Assembly: GCA_030526455.1 (NCBI GenBank)
Contig: JAUNCU010000171.1
Location: forward strand, 1-6,239
Reading direction: 5' to 3'
Length of the DNA stretch: 6,239 nucleotides
Origin: Bacteroidales bacterium
GTDB taxonomy: Bacteria; Bacteroidota; Bacteroidia; Bacteroidales; Muribaculaceae
The notes under the pieces were generated by a model. The model did not search any database and was not told the DNA's origin. It saw only the letters and a list, made by a program, of their open reading frames with translations. Positions 1 through 5,357 of the stretch are shown here, one piece after another; the first letter of the stretch is position 1, and each line of letters starts with the position of its first letter. The position numbers were made by a program, and so were the translations under genes.

Positions 1-20
1 CATACCTGCCTACACACATC

Positions 21-37
21 CAATCCCTCTGGGATTG
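21..37. repeat. Perfect 7-bp inverted repeat upstream of the HTH gene
   Basis: CAATCCC (21-27) and GGGATTG (31-37) are exact inverted repeats around a TCT spacer. No T-run follows on either strand, so a classical intrinsic terminator is unlikely. It lies about 105 bases before the HTH gene, so it could be an operator for that regulator, or the end of a transcript entering from the left. The symmetry is seen; the role is inference. Confidence 0.35.
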
Positions 38-142
38 CGCCGTCTCTCCCATTAGTCCCCCCTACTTTTTTCCACTGAGCCGCATTCGTTGTTCAGCGAT
101 TGGTTTTCGCCAGAATTTTTGGTTGATTTCTTTTCTGAAAAT

Positions 143-511
143 ATGGCTGATTTGGAGTCGTATTTCAAAATTACTGATGTTCAGCAAGCGATTTTTGATA
201 CTATAGACGACGCTCTGTGGCGCCGCGACAACTGGCCATGGCTTCGACATTCGCAACGCATTGCGGTGGCCGTGTTGCTGAAAATGAAGCAAGATGGCCT
301 CACGCAAAAGGTCTTGGCAGAGCGCATAGGGTGCACGCAGCAGTATGTTTCAAAAATACTGAAAGGAAGAGAGAATCTGTCGCTTGACATTATCTCTCGC
401 CTTGAAAACGCGCTGCATATTTCGCTTGTGATGCCACAGGGGAATGAAGAACGAGCCACGTTGCCAATTGTGGCTGATGATGCTGTGGACTACGAGGTCG
501 TTCAGAAATAA
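143..511 (+). CDS. XRE/HigA-like helix-turn-helix DNA-binding protein
   Basis: Small cytoplasmic regulator of 122 residues from this ATG. Residues about 36-95 form an XRE/Cro-type HTH: a first helix around RIAVAVLLKMKQ, helix 2 in LTQKVLAERIG (53-63), recognition helix in CTQQYVSKILKGR (64-76), then a helix around SLDIISRLENAL. The middle resembles HigA-type antitoxins, where such proteins bind the operator of their own toxin operon, but no toxin gene is visible here. The acidic N-terminus (1-30) and the tail (98-122) are not recognised. The frame stays open upstream to position 56, and a TTG at 89 would add 18 residues (140 in total). I prefer the ATG at 143 because the extra residues do not look like part of the fold and TTG has no supporting ribosome site. 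No TAnnTTTG promoter is visible upstream. HTH identity is secure; antitoxin versus plain regulator is not. Confidence 0.8.
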   Translation: MADLESYFKITDVQQAIFDTIDDALWRRDNWPWLRHSQRIAVAVLLKMKQDGLTQKVLAERIGCTQQYVSKILKGRENLSLDIISRLENALHISLVMPQGNEERATLPIVADDAVDYEVVQK

Positions 512-514
512 ACC

Positions 515-531
515 AGCTTTGAAGGCTTTTT
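515..531 (+). terminator. Short hairpin plus T-run after the HTH gene
   Basis: AGCTT (515-519) pairs with AGGCT (523-527) around a TGA loop, using one T-G wobble. The T at 527 closes the stem and four more Ts follow (528-531). It starts four bases after the stop codon. The position suits a terminator, but the stem is only 5 bp, so it would be weak. Confidence 0.35.
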
Positions 532-660
532 GGCTCAGAGTTGTGCACCGCTCTAATATTTTGGGAGGAGTGCCTTTTGTGGGCTGTTTTTACATGGGTG
601 GTGCATAAAATTTCTGGAATTTGGCATCATTATGAATGTGGATTTTTTCATGCCGAAAAA

Positions 661-692
661 TTTGGAAATCGGCCGAGGATTGCGTAATTTTG
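661..692 (+). promoter_or_regulatory. Bacteroidota-type promoter for the candidate RNA
   Basis: TTTG (661-664) is followed after 20 bases by TAATTTTG (685-692), matching the Bacteroidota -33 (TTTG) / -7 (TAnnTTTG) pattern at the same spacing as the promoters before tpiA and the tRNAs. The 11-mer TAATTTTGTAC at 685-695 is identical to the one in the tRNA promoter (6016-6026), which fits a stable-RNA promoter. Transcription would start near 698. A 5-bp inverted repeat, GCCGA (652-656) / TCGGC (669-673), straddles the -33 box. Confidence 0.55.
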
Positions 693-697
693 TACTA

Positions 698-964
698 CCG
701 AAAGTTCTTTGAAATATCGGCCGCATCAAAGCTGATTGGGATACTCTTCAAACTATATGAAATCCCGAGCAAGCATCCATTTTTGCCAATGGCGGGCCTC
801 AACCGTAAGGTGTATCTGCGGATACCGGAGGATTACAAAGGTGTGGGTGCCCTCAAATCCTGTATTTATTCGGAGTTTCATCACATCCCTTTGGTGTGGC
901 TTTCTCATAGAAGCGATGGCTCGCGTATGGCACACAAGGCCACGGGCTATCGCTTCATTTTTTT
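698..964 (+). ncRNA. Candidate structured RNA (sRNA or leader), unidentified
   Basis: About 265 bases bounded by a well-placed promoter and an intrinsic terminator, with more pairing than expected by eye. A long-range stem, 719-731 with 889-901, gives 13 consecutive pairs (three G-U) and would close a domain of about 180 nt. Inside it, TGGGAT (737-742) pairs with ATCCCG (762-767), and GTATC (812-816) pairs with GATAC (821-825) around a TGCG loop, which is of the very stable UNCG class. Two alternative stems exclude the closing stem: CTTTGA (707-712) / TCAAAG (726-731), and 836-849 / 879-893. A roughly 200-nt domain with closed ends followed by a terminator resembles 6S RNA in size and layout. 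That is only a hypothesis: I recognise no conserved 6S motif. Hallmarks of tmRNA, RNase P, SRP RNA and common riboswitches were not found. The alternative is an attenuating leader for the gene at 1047. The ends are estimates. Confidence 0.35.
910..964 (+). terminator. Strong intrinsic terminator
   Basis: GAAGCGATGGCTCG (910-923) pairs with CGGGCTATCGCTTC (943-956) over 14 positions, two of them G-U. Above a CGTA bulge the inner stem TGGC (928-931) / GCCA (939-942) closes the hairpin. A single A and then seven Ts (958-964) follow. This is the textbook layout of a rho-independent terminator. No convincing gene ends just before it, which supports a non-coding transcript ending here. Confidence 0.7.
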
Positions 965-1046
965 AAGGACACTATATTAAAAGTGGCGCTTCTTGCCGAG
1001 GCTCCATCGATTACACATTATTAAATAGACAACAATTTTCACGCCG

Positions 1047-1586
1047 ATGAACCAACAGAGCCCTATCCAGTTTTCTATCGAATCGCAAGTGCACCAGTAT
1101 TTGCTTCAGGCTGGCCGTTTCGACCCCAAGCAGATGCCCGACCTCACCGACATTGAGCAATGCTGGGAAGCGATAGCCAATGCCTATCTGCCCGACGGCG
1201 TGCCCGAATACCAGAACTATCCTCTGGCTTCGCTCGGATGGATGATGTATGTGGGCATGGCGGTGGCCAAATTCTGGGACGCCGACTGGGAGCGCTACAG
1301 CAAGGAGCCCGACCTCTACGCCATGCTGCGCGACATGCGTGGCTACGACTGCATGGACGAAGCCATTGCCGAAGACGTGCTGCGCGTGGGTAAGCCTGAG
1401 CAGGATGCCATCACCAAGGTGGTGACCCACTGCGCCCAGGTGGCACACGATGTGATCAGCCACTCAGGCATTGAGCCATCCACGCCACAGGCATTTGTGG
1501 CCTACGTCGACGCCCTCCACGCCCTCTATCGCATGGGCGCCGCCACCCAACTCCACGCCATGGGCTACCGCATGCAACTCATGTAG
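1047..1586 (+). CDS. Conserved hypothetical protein, 179 residues
   Basis: I do not know a function for this protein, although the sequence resembles hypothetical proteins I have seen in many Bacteroidales genomes. It is probably soluble and cytoplasmic: no signal peptide, and the only hydrophobic patch (about 59-76, YPLASLGWMMYVGMAVAK) contains polar residues and is followed at once by FWDADWERY. Recognisable stretches are FDPKQMPDLTDIEQCWEAIA (25-44), AYLPDGVPEYQNYP (46-59) and the tryptophan-rich WMMYVG...FWDADW block (65-81). The C-terminus is mainly helical with a repeated YR/LHAMGYRM pattern. The ATG at 1047 is the first in frame and no Shine-Dalgarno is present. No TAnnTTTG box lies between the 910-964 terminator and this start, so it may depend on read-through from the promoter at 661 or on an atypical promoter. 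GC-rich third positions match the genes downstream. The reading frame is sound; the function is unknown. Confidence 0.85.
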   Translation: MNQQSPIQFSIESQVHQYLLQAGRFDPKQMPDLTDIEQCWEAIANAYLPDGVPEYQNYPLASLGWMMYVGMAVAKFWDADWERYSKEPDLYAMLRDMRGYDCMDEAIAEDVLRVGKPEQDAITKVVTHCAQVAHDVISHSGIEPSTPQAFVAYVDALHALYRMGAATQLHAMGYRMQLM

Positions 1587-1616
1587 AGCGATCGCTGCCG
1601 ATGATGCGTTTTTCGC

Positions 1617-1647
1617 TTTGAGGTATCTAAAAAAAATACTATATTTG
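1617..1647 (+). promoter_or_regulatory. Bacteroidota-type promoter of the DUF1599-DoxX unit
   Basis: TTTG (1617-1620), 19 bases, then TATATTTG (1640-1647) match the -33/-7 consensus. Transcription would start near 1653, giving a leader of about 24 bases before the ATG at 1677. It shows that the DUF1599 gene begins a new transcription unit separate from the hypothetical gene. Confidence 0.65.
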
Positions 1648-1676
1648 CGTGAAATATACCTAACTATAGCATAATT

Positions 1677-2222
1677 ATGGCTGACACAAAGAAACAATAC
1701 GACGAGGTGATTGCCACCTGTCGCGACCTGTATATCAAGAAGATGGCCGACTATGGACCCTCGTGGCGCATCTCCCGCCCACAGACCATCACCGACCAGA
1801 TTTTCATCAATGCCAAGCGCATTCGCACCATTCAAATCAATGGCGAGGCGAAGATTGCCGACGACATTTACTCCGAATACATAGGCATCGTGAACTATGG
1901 CGTGATAGGCCTTATCCAACTCGAGAAAGGATTTTCCGACACCATCGACATGACGCGTGAAGAGGCTATCTTGCTCTACGACAAGTATATCGCCGACACC
2001 AAGGCGCTGATGGTGAACAAAAACACCGACTACGGCGAAGCCTGGCGCGATATGCGCCCCAGCAGTTATGCCGACTTTATCCTCACCAAGGTGGAGCGCA
2101 CCAAGTCGATTGAAGACCAGGGCGGAAAGACGCTGGTGAGCGAAGGCATCGCCGCCAATTATCAAGATATGATCAACTATGCCGTCTTTGCCCTCATCCG
2201 TCACAACGAAGGCACTGAATAA
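1677..2222 (+). CDS. DUF1599 protein with two tandem domains
   Basis: Soluble protein of 181 residues built from two copies of one domain: residues about 8-83 and 101-177. The copies align through YDEVIATCRDLYIKKMADYG and YDKYIADTKALMVNKNTDYG, then SWRISRP (29-35) and AWRDMRP (122-128), a basic stretch ending in KRIRTI / ERTKSI, and a final YSEYIGIVNYGVIGLI / NYQDMINYAVFALI helix. This matches the DUF1599 family, which I recall being described as nucleotide-modification-associated domain 1, mostly from phage-related contexts; the activity of the cellular two-domain form is not known to me. The paired DYG, W-R-RP and D/Y-NY positions are likely ligand or metal contacts (inference). It starts the unit from the 1617-1647 promoter and is followed 21 bases later by the DoxX-like gene. 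Family assignment is good; function is open. Confidence 0.87.
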   Translation: MADTKKQYDEVIATCRDLYIKKMADYGPSWRISRPQTITDQIFINAKRIRTIQINGEAKIADDIYSEYIGIVNYGVIGLIQLEKGFSDTIDMTREEAILLYDKYIADTKALMVNKNTDYGEAWRDMRPSSYADFILTKVERTKSIEDQGGKTLVSEGIAANYQDMINYAVFALIRHNEGTE

Positions 2223-2243
2223 AAAAACGATTTTAATCACCAC

Positions 2244-3698
2244 ATGACCATATTCAAATTACCCAAGTGGGGCGAGAAGATAGCCGACAAGAAGTGGAAC
2301 CACGCGCTCGTGTGGCTGCTGCGCCTGGCGCTCGGCCTCACCTTCATGTTCTCGGGCTTCGCGAAAGCCGTCGACCCGTGGGGCGCGTTCTATAAGTTCT
2401 CGGAATATTGCACCGTGTATGGCTTCGAGAGCCTGGCATCGGCGGGGCTTGCCTTGTCGTTTGCCCTGGCTGCGCTTGAGTTTATGCTGGGCGTGTTTGT
2501 GCTCACGGGCTGTTTTCGTCGTGGCGCGCCAGTGCTGCTCATCGCCATGATGGCAGTGATGCTGCCCACCACGCTCGACCTCGCGCTCACCGACCGCGTG
2601 CCCCATTGCGGATGCTTTGGCGACGCCGTGGTGATGAGCAACTGGGCCTCGTTCTGGAAAAACGTGGCGCTCACGCTGGGCCTCGTCTATCTCACCTTCT
2701 TCAATCGTCGCGTGCACGGCATCTTCGGCCCCGCGGTCAACTGGGTGGTGGGCCTGGTATCGTTCGTGTTTGTGGCGTCGGTGGCCTATAATGGCTACTT
2801 CAAGCAGCCGCTCGTCGACTTCTCGCAGTATCCTGTGGGCTCGCAACTGGGCATTCCCTCAAGCGACACAGGCGAGGGCGACGACATGGTGTTCGTGTAC
2901 CGCAAAGATGGTGTGAGCCACGAATTCGCGCTCGACAGTGTGCCCGATGAAGACGAAGGCTGGGAATTTGTGGAACGTTACTACAAGAAAGGACAAGAGC
3001 CCAAGGGACGCGTGCTCGAGCAGCCGCTCGCCATCTTCGATGAGGGCGTCGACGTCACCGAAGACGTGCTCCCCGACACCGGCAAGGTGGTGATGTTCCT
3101 CTTCCCCGACCTCAAGGGCGTGAACATCAGTTATTCGTTCAACCTCAATGAAATCTACACCCACGCCACCGCTCAAGGCTACAGCGTGATGGCGCTCACT
3201 TCGGCCACCGCCGACGACATCAAGTGGTGGAACGACATTTCGATGGCTTCCTACACCACCTATCGCATGGACGACAGCGAACTCAAGAGCATCGCCCGAG
3301 GCAATCCCGCTGTGGTGCTGGTGAAAGACGGCAAATTGCAGTGGAAACGCACGCTGGCTTCGCTGCCCGACGAGAAAGTGCGCTCGGCCGAATATCCCGT
3401 GGAGCAGTATAATTCCGACTACGACACCCACCGCGTGCTCACCCGCCTGGTGCGCCTCTTCATCCTGGCGCTGCTGGCACTGCTGGCCATCAACCGCTCC
3501 CACGTGCTGGTGATGTGGTTCTACCGCATTGTCCGCCGCAAGCCCGCGCCAGCCGAAAAAGGCGAGCAGGCCCAGGAAGCAACCTCTGCAGCCGAGCAGG
3601 CCGCCGAAGGGCAGGGGAGTGCTCAAGGTGAAGAAGCACCGCAAGCCTCAGCCGGCCCAGCCACAGCACCGCAAAAACGCTCGGAGGACGTAAAATAG
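2244..3698 (+). CDS. BT_3928-type membrane protein: DoxX-like domain plus thioredoxin-like domain
   Basis: Inner-membrane protein of 484 residues. The N-terminal part (about 20-185) is a DoxX/MauE-like bundle: hydrophobic segments near 21-42, 65-90, 96-115, 138-154 and 164-183, with the characteristic HCGCFGD motif at 121-127 next to the third segment. A soluble portion (about 190-395) follows, whose second half looks thioredoxin-like: strand VVMFLFPDL (282-290), helix, strand YSVMALTSA (313-321), then the cis-proline-like GNPAVVLVKDGKLQWKR (353-369). It lacks a CXXC pair, so this domain probably does not do thiol exchange itself. A last membrane segment (about 402-418) and a basic stop (RIVRRK) precede an Ala/Glu/Gln-rich disordered tail (434-484). 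DoxX relatives work in envelope redox chemistry with quinones or thiols; the substrate here is unknown. From memory, NCBI names Bacteroidales relatives 'BT_3928 family protein'. It likely shares a transcript with the DUF1599 gene. Confidence 0.88.
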   Translation: MTIFKLPKWGEKIADKKWNHALVWLLRLALGLTFMFSGFAKAVDPWGAFYKFSEYCTVYGFESLASAGLALSFALAALEFMLGVFVLTGCFRRGAPVLLIAMMAVMLPTTLDLALTDRVPHCGCFGDAVVMSNWASFWKNVALTLGLVYLTFFNRRVHGIFGPAVNWVVGLVSFVFVASVAYNGYFKQPLVDFSQYPVGSQLGIPSSDTGEGDDMVFVYRKDGVSHEFALDSVPDEDEGWEFVERYYKKGQEPKGRVLEQPLAIFDEGVDVTEDVLPDTGKVVMFLFPDLKGVNISYSFNLNEIYTHATAQGYSVMALTSATADDIKWWNDISMASYTTYRMDDSELKSIARGNPAVVLVKDGKLQWKRTLASLPDEKVRSAEYPVEQYNSDYDTHRVLTRLVRLFILALLALLAINRSHVLVMWFYRIVRRKPAPAEKGEQAQEATSAAEQAAEGQGSAQGEEAPQASAGPATAPQKRSEDVK

Positions 3699-3718
3699 TG
3701 ATAAAGAAATATAAAAAA

Positions 3719-3750
3719 TTTGGTATATTGCACAACCTCAAGTAACTTTG
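3719..3750 (+). promoter_or_regulatory. Bacteroidota-type promoter of tpiA
   Basis: TTTG (3719-3722), 20 bases, then TAACTTTG (3743-3750). The predicted start near 3756 gives an AT-rich leader of about 60 bases without a Shine-Dalgarno, typical of well-expressed Bacteroidota genes. It lies 20 bases after the stop of the preceding gene, with no hairpin terminator between them. Confidence 0.7.
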
Positions 3751-3817
3751 CAAAAAATTAGCGACCAAATATCAAGAAACAATTTTTTTAACCCAATATT
3801 ATTTATTTATAACTACA

Positions 3818-4576
3818 ATGAGAAAGAATATCGTAGCAGGCAACTGGAAAATGAACACCACTGTTGCTGAAGGCGTACAACTCGCTAAGGAAGTTAACGA
3901 AGCAGTAGCTGCTGCTGGTGAATTGAAGTGCGATGTAGTGATCGGCGTGCCTTTCACTCACCTCACTGCAGTAAAGGAAGCAATCGACATCGAAAAGGTA
4001 GGTCTCTCTGCTGAAAACTGCGCTAACAAGGAAAAAGGTGCTTACACCGGTGAAGTGAGCGCTGCAATGGTGGCTTCTACTGGCGCTAACTACGTGATCC
4101 TCGGTCACAGCGAACGCCGCGAATACTATAACGAAACTCCTGAAATCCTCAAGGAAAAGGTTGACCTCGCTCTCGCTAACGGCCTCAAGATCATCTTCTG
4201 CTGCGGCGAAAGCCTCGAACTGCGCGAAGCAGGCACTTACGAAGAATTCATCAAGGCTGAATTGAAGGACTCTCTCTTCCACCTCAGCGCTGAAGAATTT
4301 GCCAACATCGTGATCGCTTACGAACCCATCTGGGCTATCGGTACTGGCGTAACTGCTACTAGCGACCAGGCTGAAGAAGTACACGCATTCATCCGCTCGT
4401 TCCTCGCTGAAAAGTATGGCGAAACTGTGGCTAACGACACCACTATCCTCTACGGTGGCAGCTGCAAGCCTAGCAACGCTCAGGAACTCTTCGCTAAGCC
4501 TAACATCGACGGCGGTCTCATCGGTGGCGCTTCACTCAAGGCAGCCGACTTCATGGGCATCGTAACTGCTTTCTAA
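3818..4576 (+). CDS. tpiA: Triose-phosphate isomerase
   Basis: Cytoplasmic glycolytic and gluconeogenic enzyme interconverting dihydroxyacetone phosphate and glyceraldehyde 3-phosphate. At 252 residues it has the usual length of this (beta/alpha)8 barrel. All catalytic landmarks are present: N9 and K11 in GNWKMN, the electrophilic H97 in GHSERR (96-101), the base E169 in AYEPIWAIGTG (167-177, which runs into the phosphate-gripping loop 6), and the phosphate-binding YGGS (212-215) and GGAS (236-239). Codon use differs sharply from the neighbours: by my count 25 Ala codons are GCT, 8 GCA and only 2 GCC, and Glu is always GAA, whereas flanking genes favour GCC and use GAG. This is the mark of a very highly expressed gene rather than of transfer, since the protein is ordinary. 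It has its own promoter upstream and a hairpin terminator downstream. Confidence 0.98.
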   Translation: MRKNIVAGNWKMNTTVAEGVQLAKEVNEAVAAAGELKCDVVIGVPFTHLTAVKEAIDIEKVGLSAENCANKEKGAYTGEVSAAMVASTGANYVILGHSERREYYNETPEILKEKVDLALANGLKIIFCCGESLELREAGTYEEFIKAELKDSLFHLSAEEFANIVIAYEPIWAIGTGVTATSDQAEEVHAFIRSFLAEKYGETVANDTTILYGGSCKPSNAQELFAKPNIDGGLIGGASLKAADFMGIVTAF

Positions 4577-4605
4577 GAAGGTGTAACAACACCAACTTCA
4601 TACTT

Positions 4606-4653
4606 AAAAATTGGCTGCAACGATATTTTTTACTATCTTTGTAGCCAGTTTTT
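4606..4653 (+). terminator. Intrinsic terminator of tpiA (contains the next promoter)
   Basis: TGGCTGCAA (4612-4620) pairs with TTGTAGCCA (4639-4647), one pair being G-U. After a C/T mismatch GATA (4622-4625) pairs with TATC (4634-4637) around the loop TTTTTTAC. Five As before it (4606-4610) and GTTTTTATTT after it complete an A-tract/hairpin/T-tract terminator, which could also work in the opposite direction. It starts 29 bases after the tpiA stop. Confidence 0.65.
4611..4641 (+). promoter_or_regulatory. Promoter of the SPOR-folE unit
   Basis: TTGG (4611-4614), then TATCTTTG (4634-4641) 20 bases after the TTG. Both boxes lie inside the arms of the tpiA terminator hairpin. The predicted start near 4648 leaves a leader of about 73 bases before the ATG at 4721. 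Confidence 0.65.
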
Positions 4654-4678
4654 ATTTCATATACGATTTTATGCCCAC

Positions 4679-4692
4679 GGGCGCTATCGCCC
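4679..4692 (+). promoter_or_regulatory. GC-rich hairpin in the SPOR gene leader
   Basis: GGGCG (4679-4683) and CGCCC (4688-4692) pair perfectly around CTAT. The hairpin sits in the 5' leader about 28 bases before the start codon and could influence stability or translation. No matching regulator or ligand motif is recognised, so its role is unknown. Confidence 0.3.
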
Positions 4693-4720
4693 TAAGCACC
4701 ATCTGGAAAGATTCATTGCA

Positions 4721-5308
4721 ATGAAAATTACGGCTATGAATAAGTGTAGCATCGGAAAAAGTGTATATTCAGTCGCCCTGGCGATGATGATCGCCTTGTG
4801 TGGCTCTGGCATCGCCCACGCCCAAGTGAGCGTTAACGCTCCCAGTGGCCTCACCAAGCGCAGCAATGCAGGCGCCACTGCCAAGAAAGCGCCCGCCACA
4901 CAGCAATCGGCACCCGCTGCCGCAGCGCCCGCCGAGCAAAAGGCAGCCCAGCCAAAGGCATCGAAGCCCGCTCAGCAAAAAGCCAGCGGAGGAACAGCCG
5001 CGTCGTCAAGCGGTTCGGTAACCGGGCTCGCCGTCACTGGCCAGTATTCGGGCTATCGCGTGCAAGTGCTGTTCTCCTCGGCCAAAAACGGCCGTGCCGT
5101 GGCGCAGGAGCGTGCCCGCAAAATCGCCCGCAAATATCCACAGTATCGCGCCTACATGTCGTATGTGGCGCCACGCTGGCGCCTCCGTTTCGGCGACTTC
5201 AAGACCATTGAAGATGCCCGCTACCTTGCCAATCGCATCAAGAGCGCTTTCCCCGAAATGAGAGCCGATGTGGCAGTCGTGACCGATAAAGTGAACAAAT
5301 TCAAATAA
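4721..5308 (+). CDS. Secreted SPOR-domain protein
   Basis: Envelope protein of 195 residues. Residues 1-34 are a signal peptide: a basic start, hydrophobic core YSVALAMMIALCGSGI, and likely cleavage after AHA before Q35. There is no lipobox at the cut, so a soluble periplasmic product is likely. A long linker (about 44-100) rich in Ala, Lys, Gln, Pro and Ser follows. The C-terminal SPOR domain (about 111-188) begins GYRVQVLFSS, includes the typical AKNGRAVAQERARKIARKYP helix and RWRLRFGDFKT strand, and ends with DVAVVTD. SPOR domains bind denuded peptidoglycan glycans, often at division sites; a septal role here is inference. M1 could be replaced by M6 (4736), which leaves the signal peptide intact. 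It leads a unit with folE, 49 bases downstream, from the promoter inside the tpiA terminator. Confidence 0.9.
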   Translation: MKITAMNKCSIGKSVYSVALAMMIALCGSGIAHAQVSVNAPSGLTKRSNAGATAKKAPATQQSAPAAAAPAEQKAAQPKASKPAQQKASGGTAASSSGSVTGLAVTGQYSGYRVQVLFSSAKNGRAVAQERARKIARKYPQYRAYMSYVAPRWRLRFGDFKTIEDARYLANRIKSAFPEMRADVAVVTDKVNKFK

Positions 5309-5329
5309 AATCACATCATCTTTTCTGAA

Positions 5330-5344
5330 GCCCCTCGCGGGGGC
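5330..5344 (+). promoter_or_regulatory. GC hairpin between the SPOR gene and folE
   Basis: GCCCC (5330-5334) pairs with GGGGC (5340-5344) around TCGCG, ending 13 bases before the folE start. No T-run follows, so it is unlikely to terminate transcription efficiently. It may tune folE translation or mRNA stability (inference). No separate folE promoter is visible in the spacer. Confidence 0.35.
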
Positions 5345-5357
5345 AGTATTCCAAATA

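Larger units (their letters stand above)
512..1046 (+). other. 535-base stretch without a convincing protein gene
   Basis: An open frame of 114 codons (636-980) runs through this stretch, but it overlaps a clear promoter (661-692) and a clear terminator hairpin (910-964), and its translation shows no recognisable domain. I therefore read the region as non-coding. It holds, in order: the weak terminator of the HTH gene; a 9-bp inverted repeat TTGTGCACC (541-549) / GGTGCATAA (600-608, one wobble) enclosing 50 bases; the promoter; a block of overlapping RNA stems (707-893); the strong terminator; and an AT-rich lead-in (965-1046) to the next gene with no TAnnTTTG box of its own. Confidence 0.6.

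Noticed and set aside
63..70. TACTTTTT as a possible -7 box for the HTH gene
   Set aside because: It lacks the final G and the nearest TTG is 25 bases upstream, too far for the pattern seen at the other promoters here.
89..142. TTG start adding 18 residues to the HTH protein
   Set aside because: No supporting ribosome site and the added residues do not match the fold; the ATG at 143 is a more natural start. It cannot be fully excluded.
541..608. 9-bp inverted repeat enclosing 50 bases
   Set aside because: The arms match well (one wobble), but the large unstructured loop and lack of context give no reason to assign a function.
636..980. 114-codon open frame in the intergenic stretch
   Set aside because: It spans a good promoter and a strong terminator hairpin, has no recognisable domain and an unconvincing composition; better read as non-coding.
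1587..1608. 10-bp palindrome AGCGATCGCT followed by a GC-rich segment and TTTTT
   Set aside because: Considered as a terminator for the 179-residue gene, but no stable stem ends just before the T-run; left as an incidental palindrome.
2859..3644. Long open frame on the minus strand opposite the DoxX-like gene
   Set aside because: It arises from GC-biased third positions of the real + strand gene and has a His/Val-rich composition with no domain. The same applies to other minus-strand frames, such as 1464-2243 and 3803-4384.
4580..4593. Hairpin GGTGT-AACA-ACACC just after the tpiA stop
   Set aside because: A perfect 5-bp stem but no T-run follows; the hairpin at 4606-4653 is the far better terminator.
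4679..4692. Leader hairpin as a riboswitch
   Set aside because: Only a single 5-bp stem with no conserved aptamer motif; too small to support a riboswitch call.
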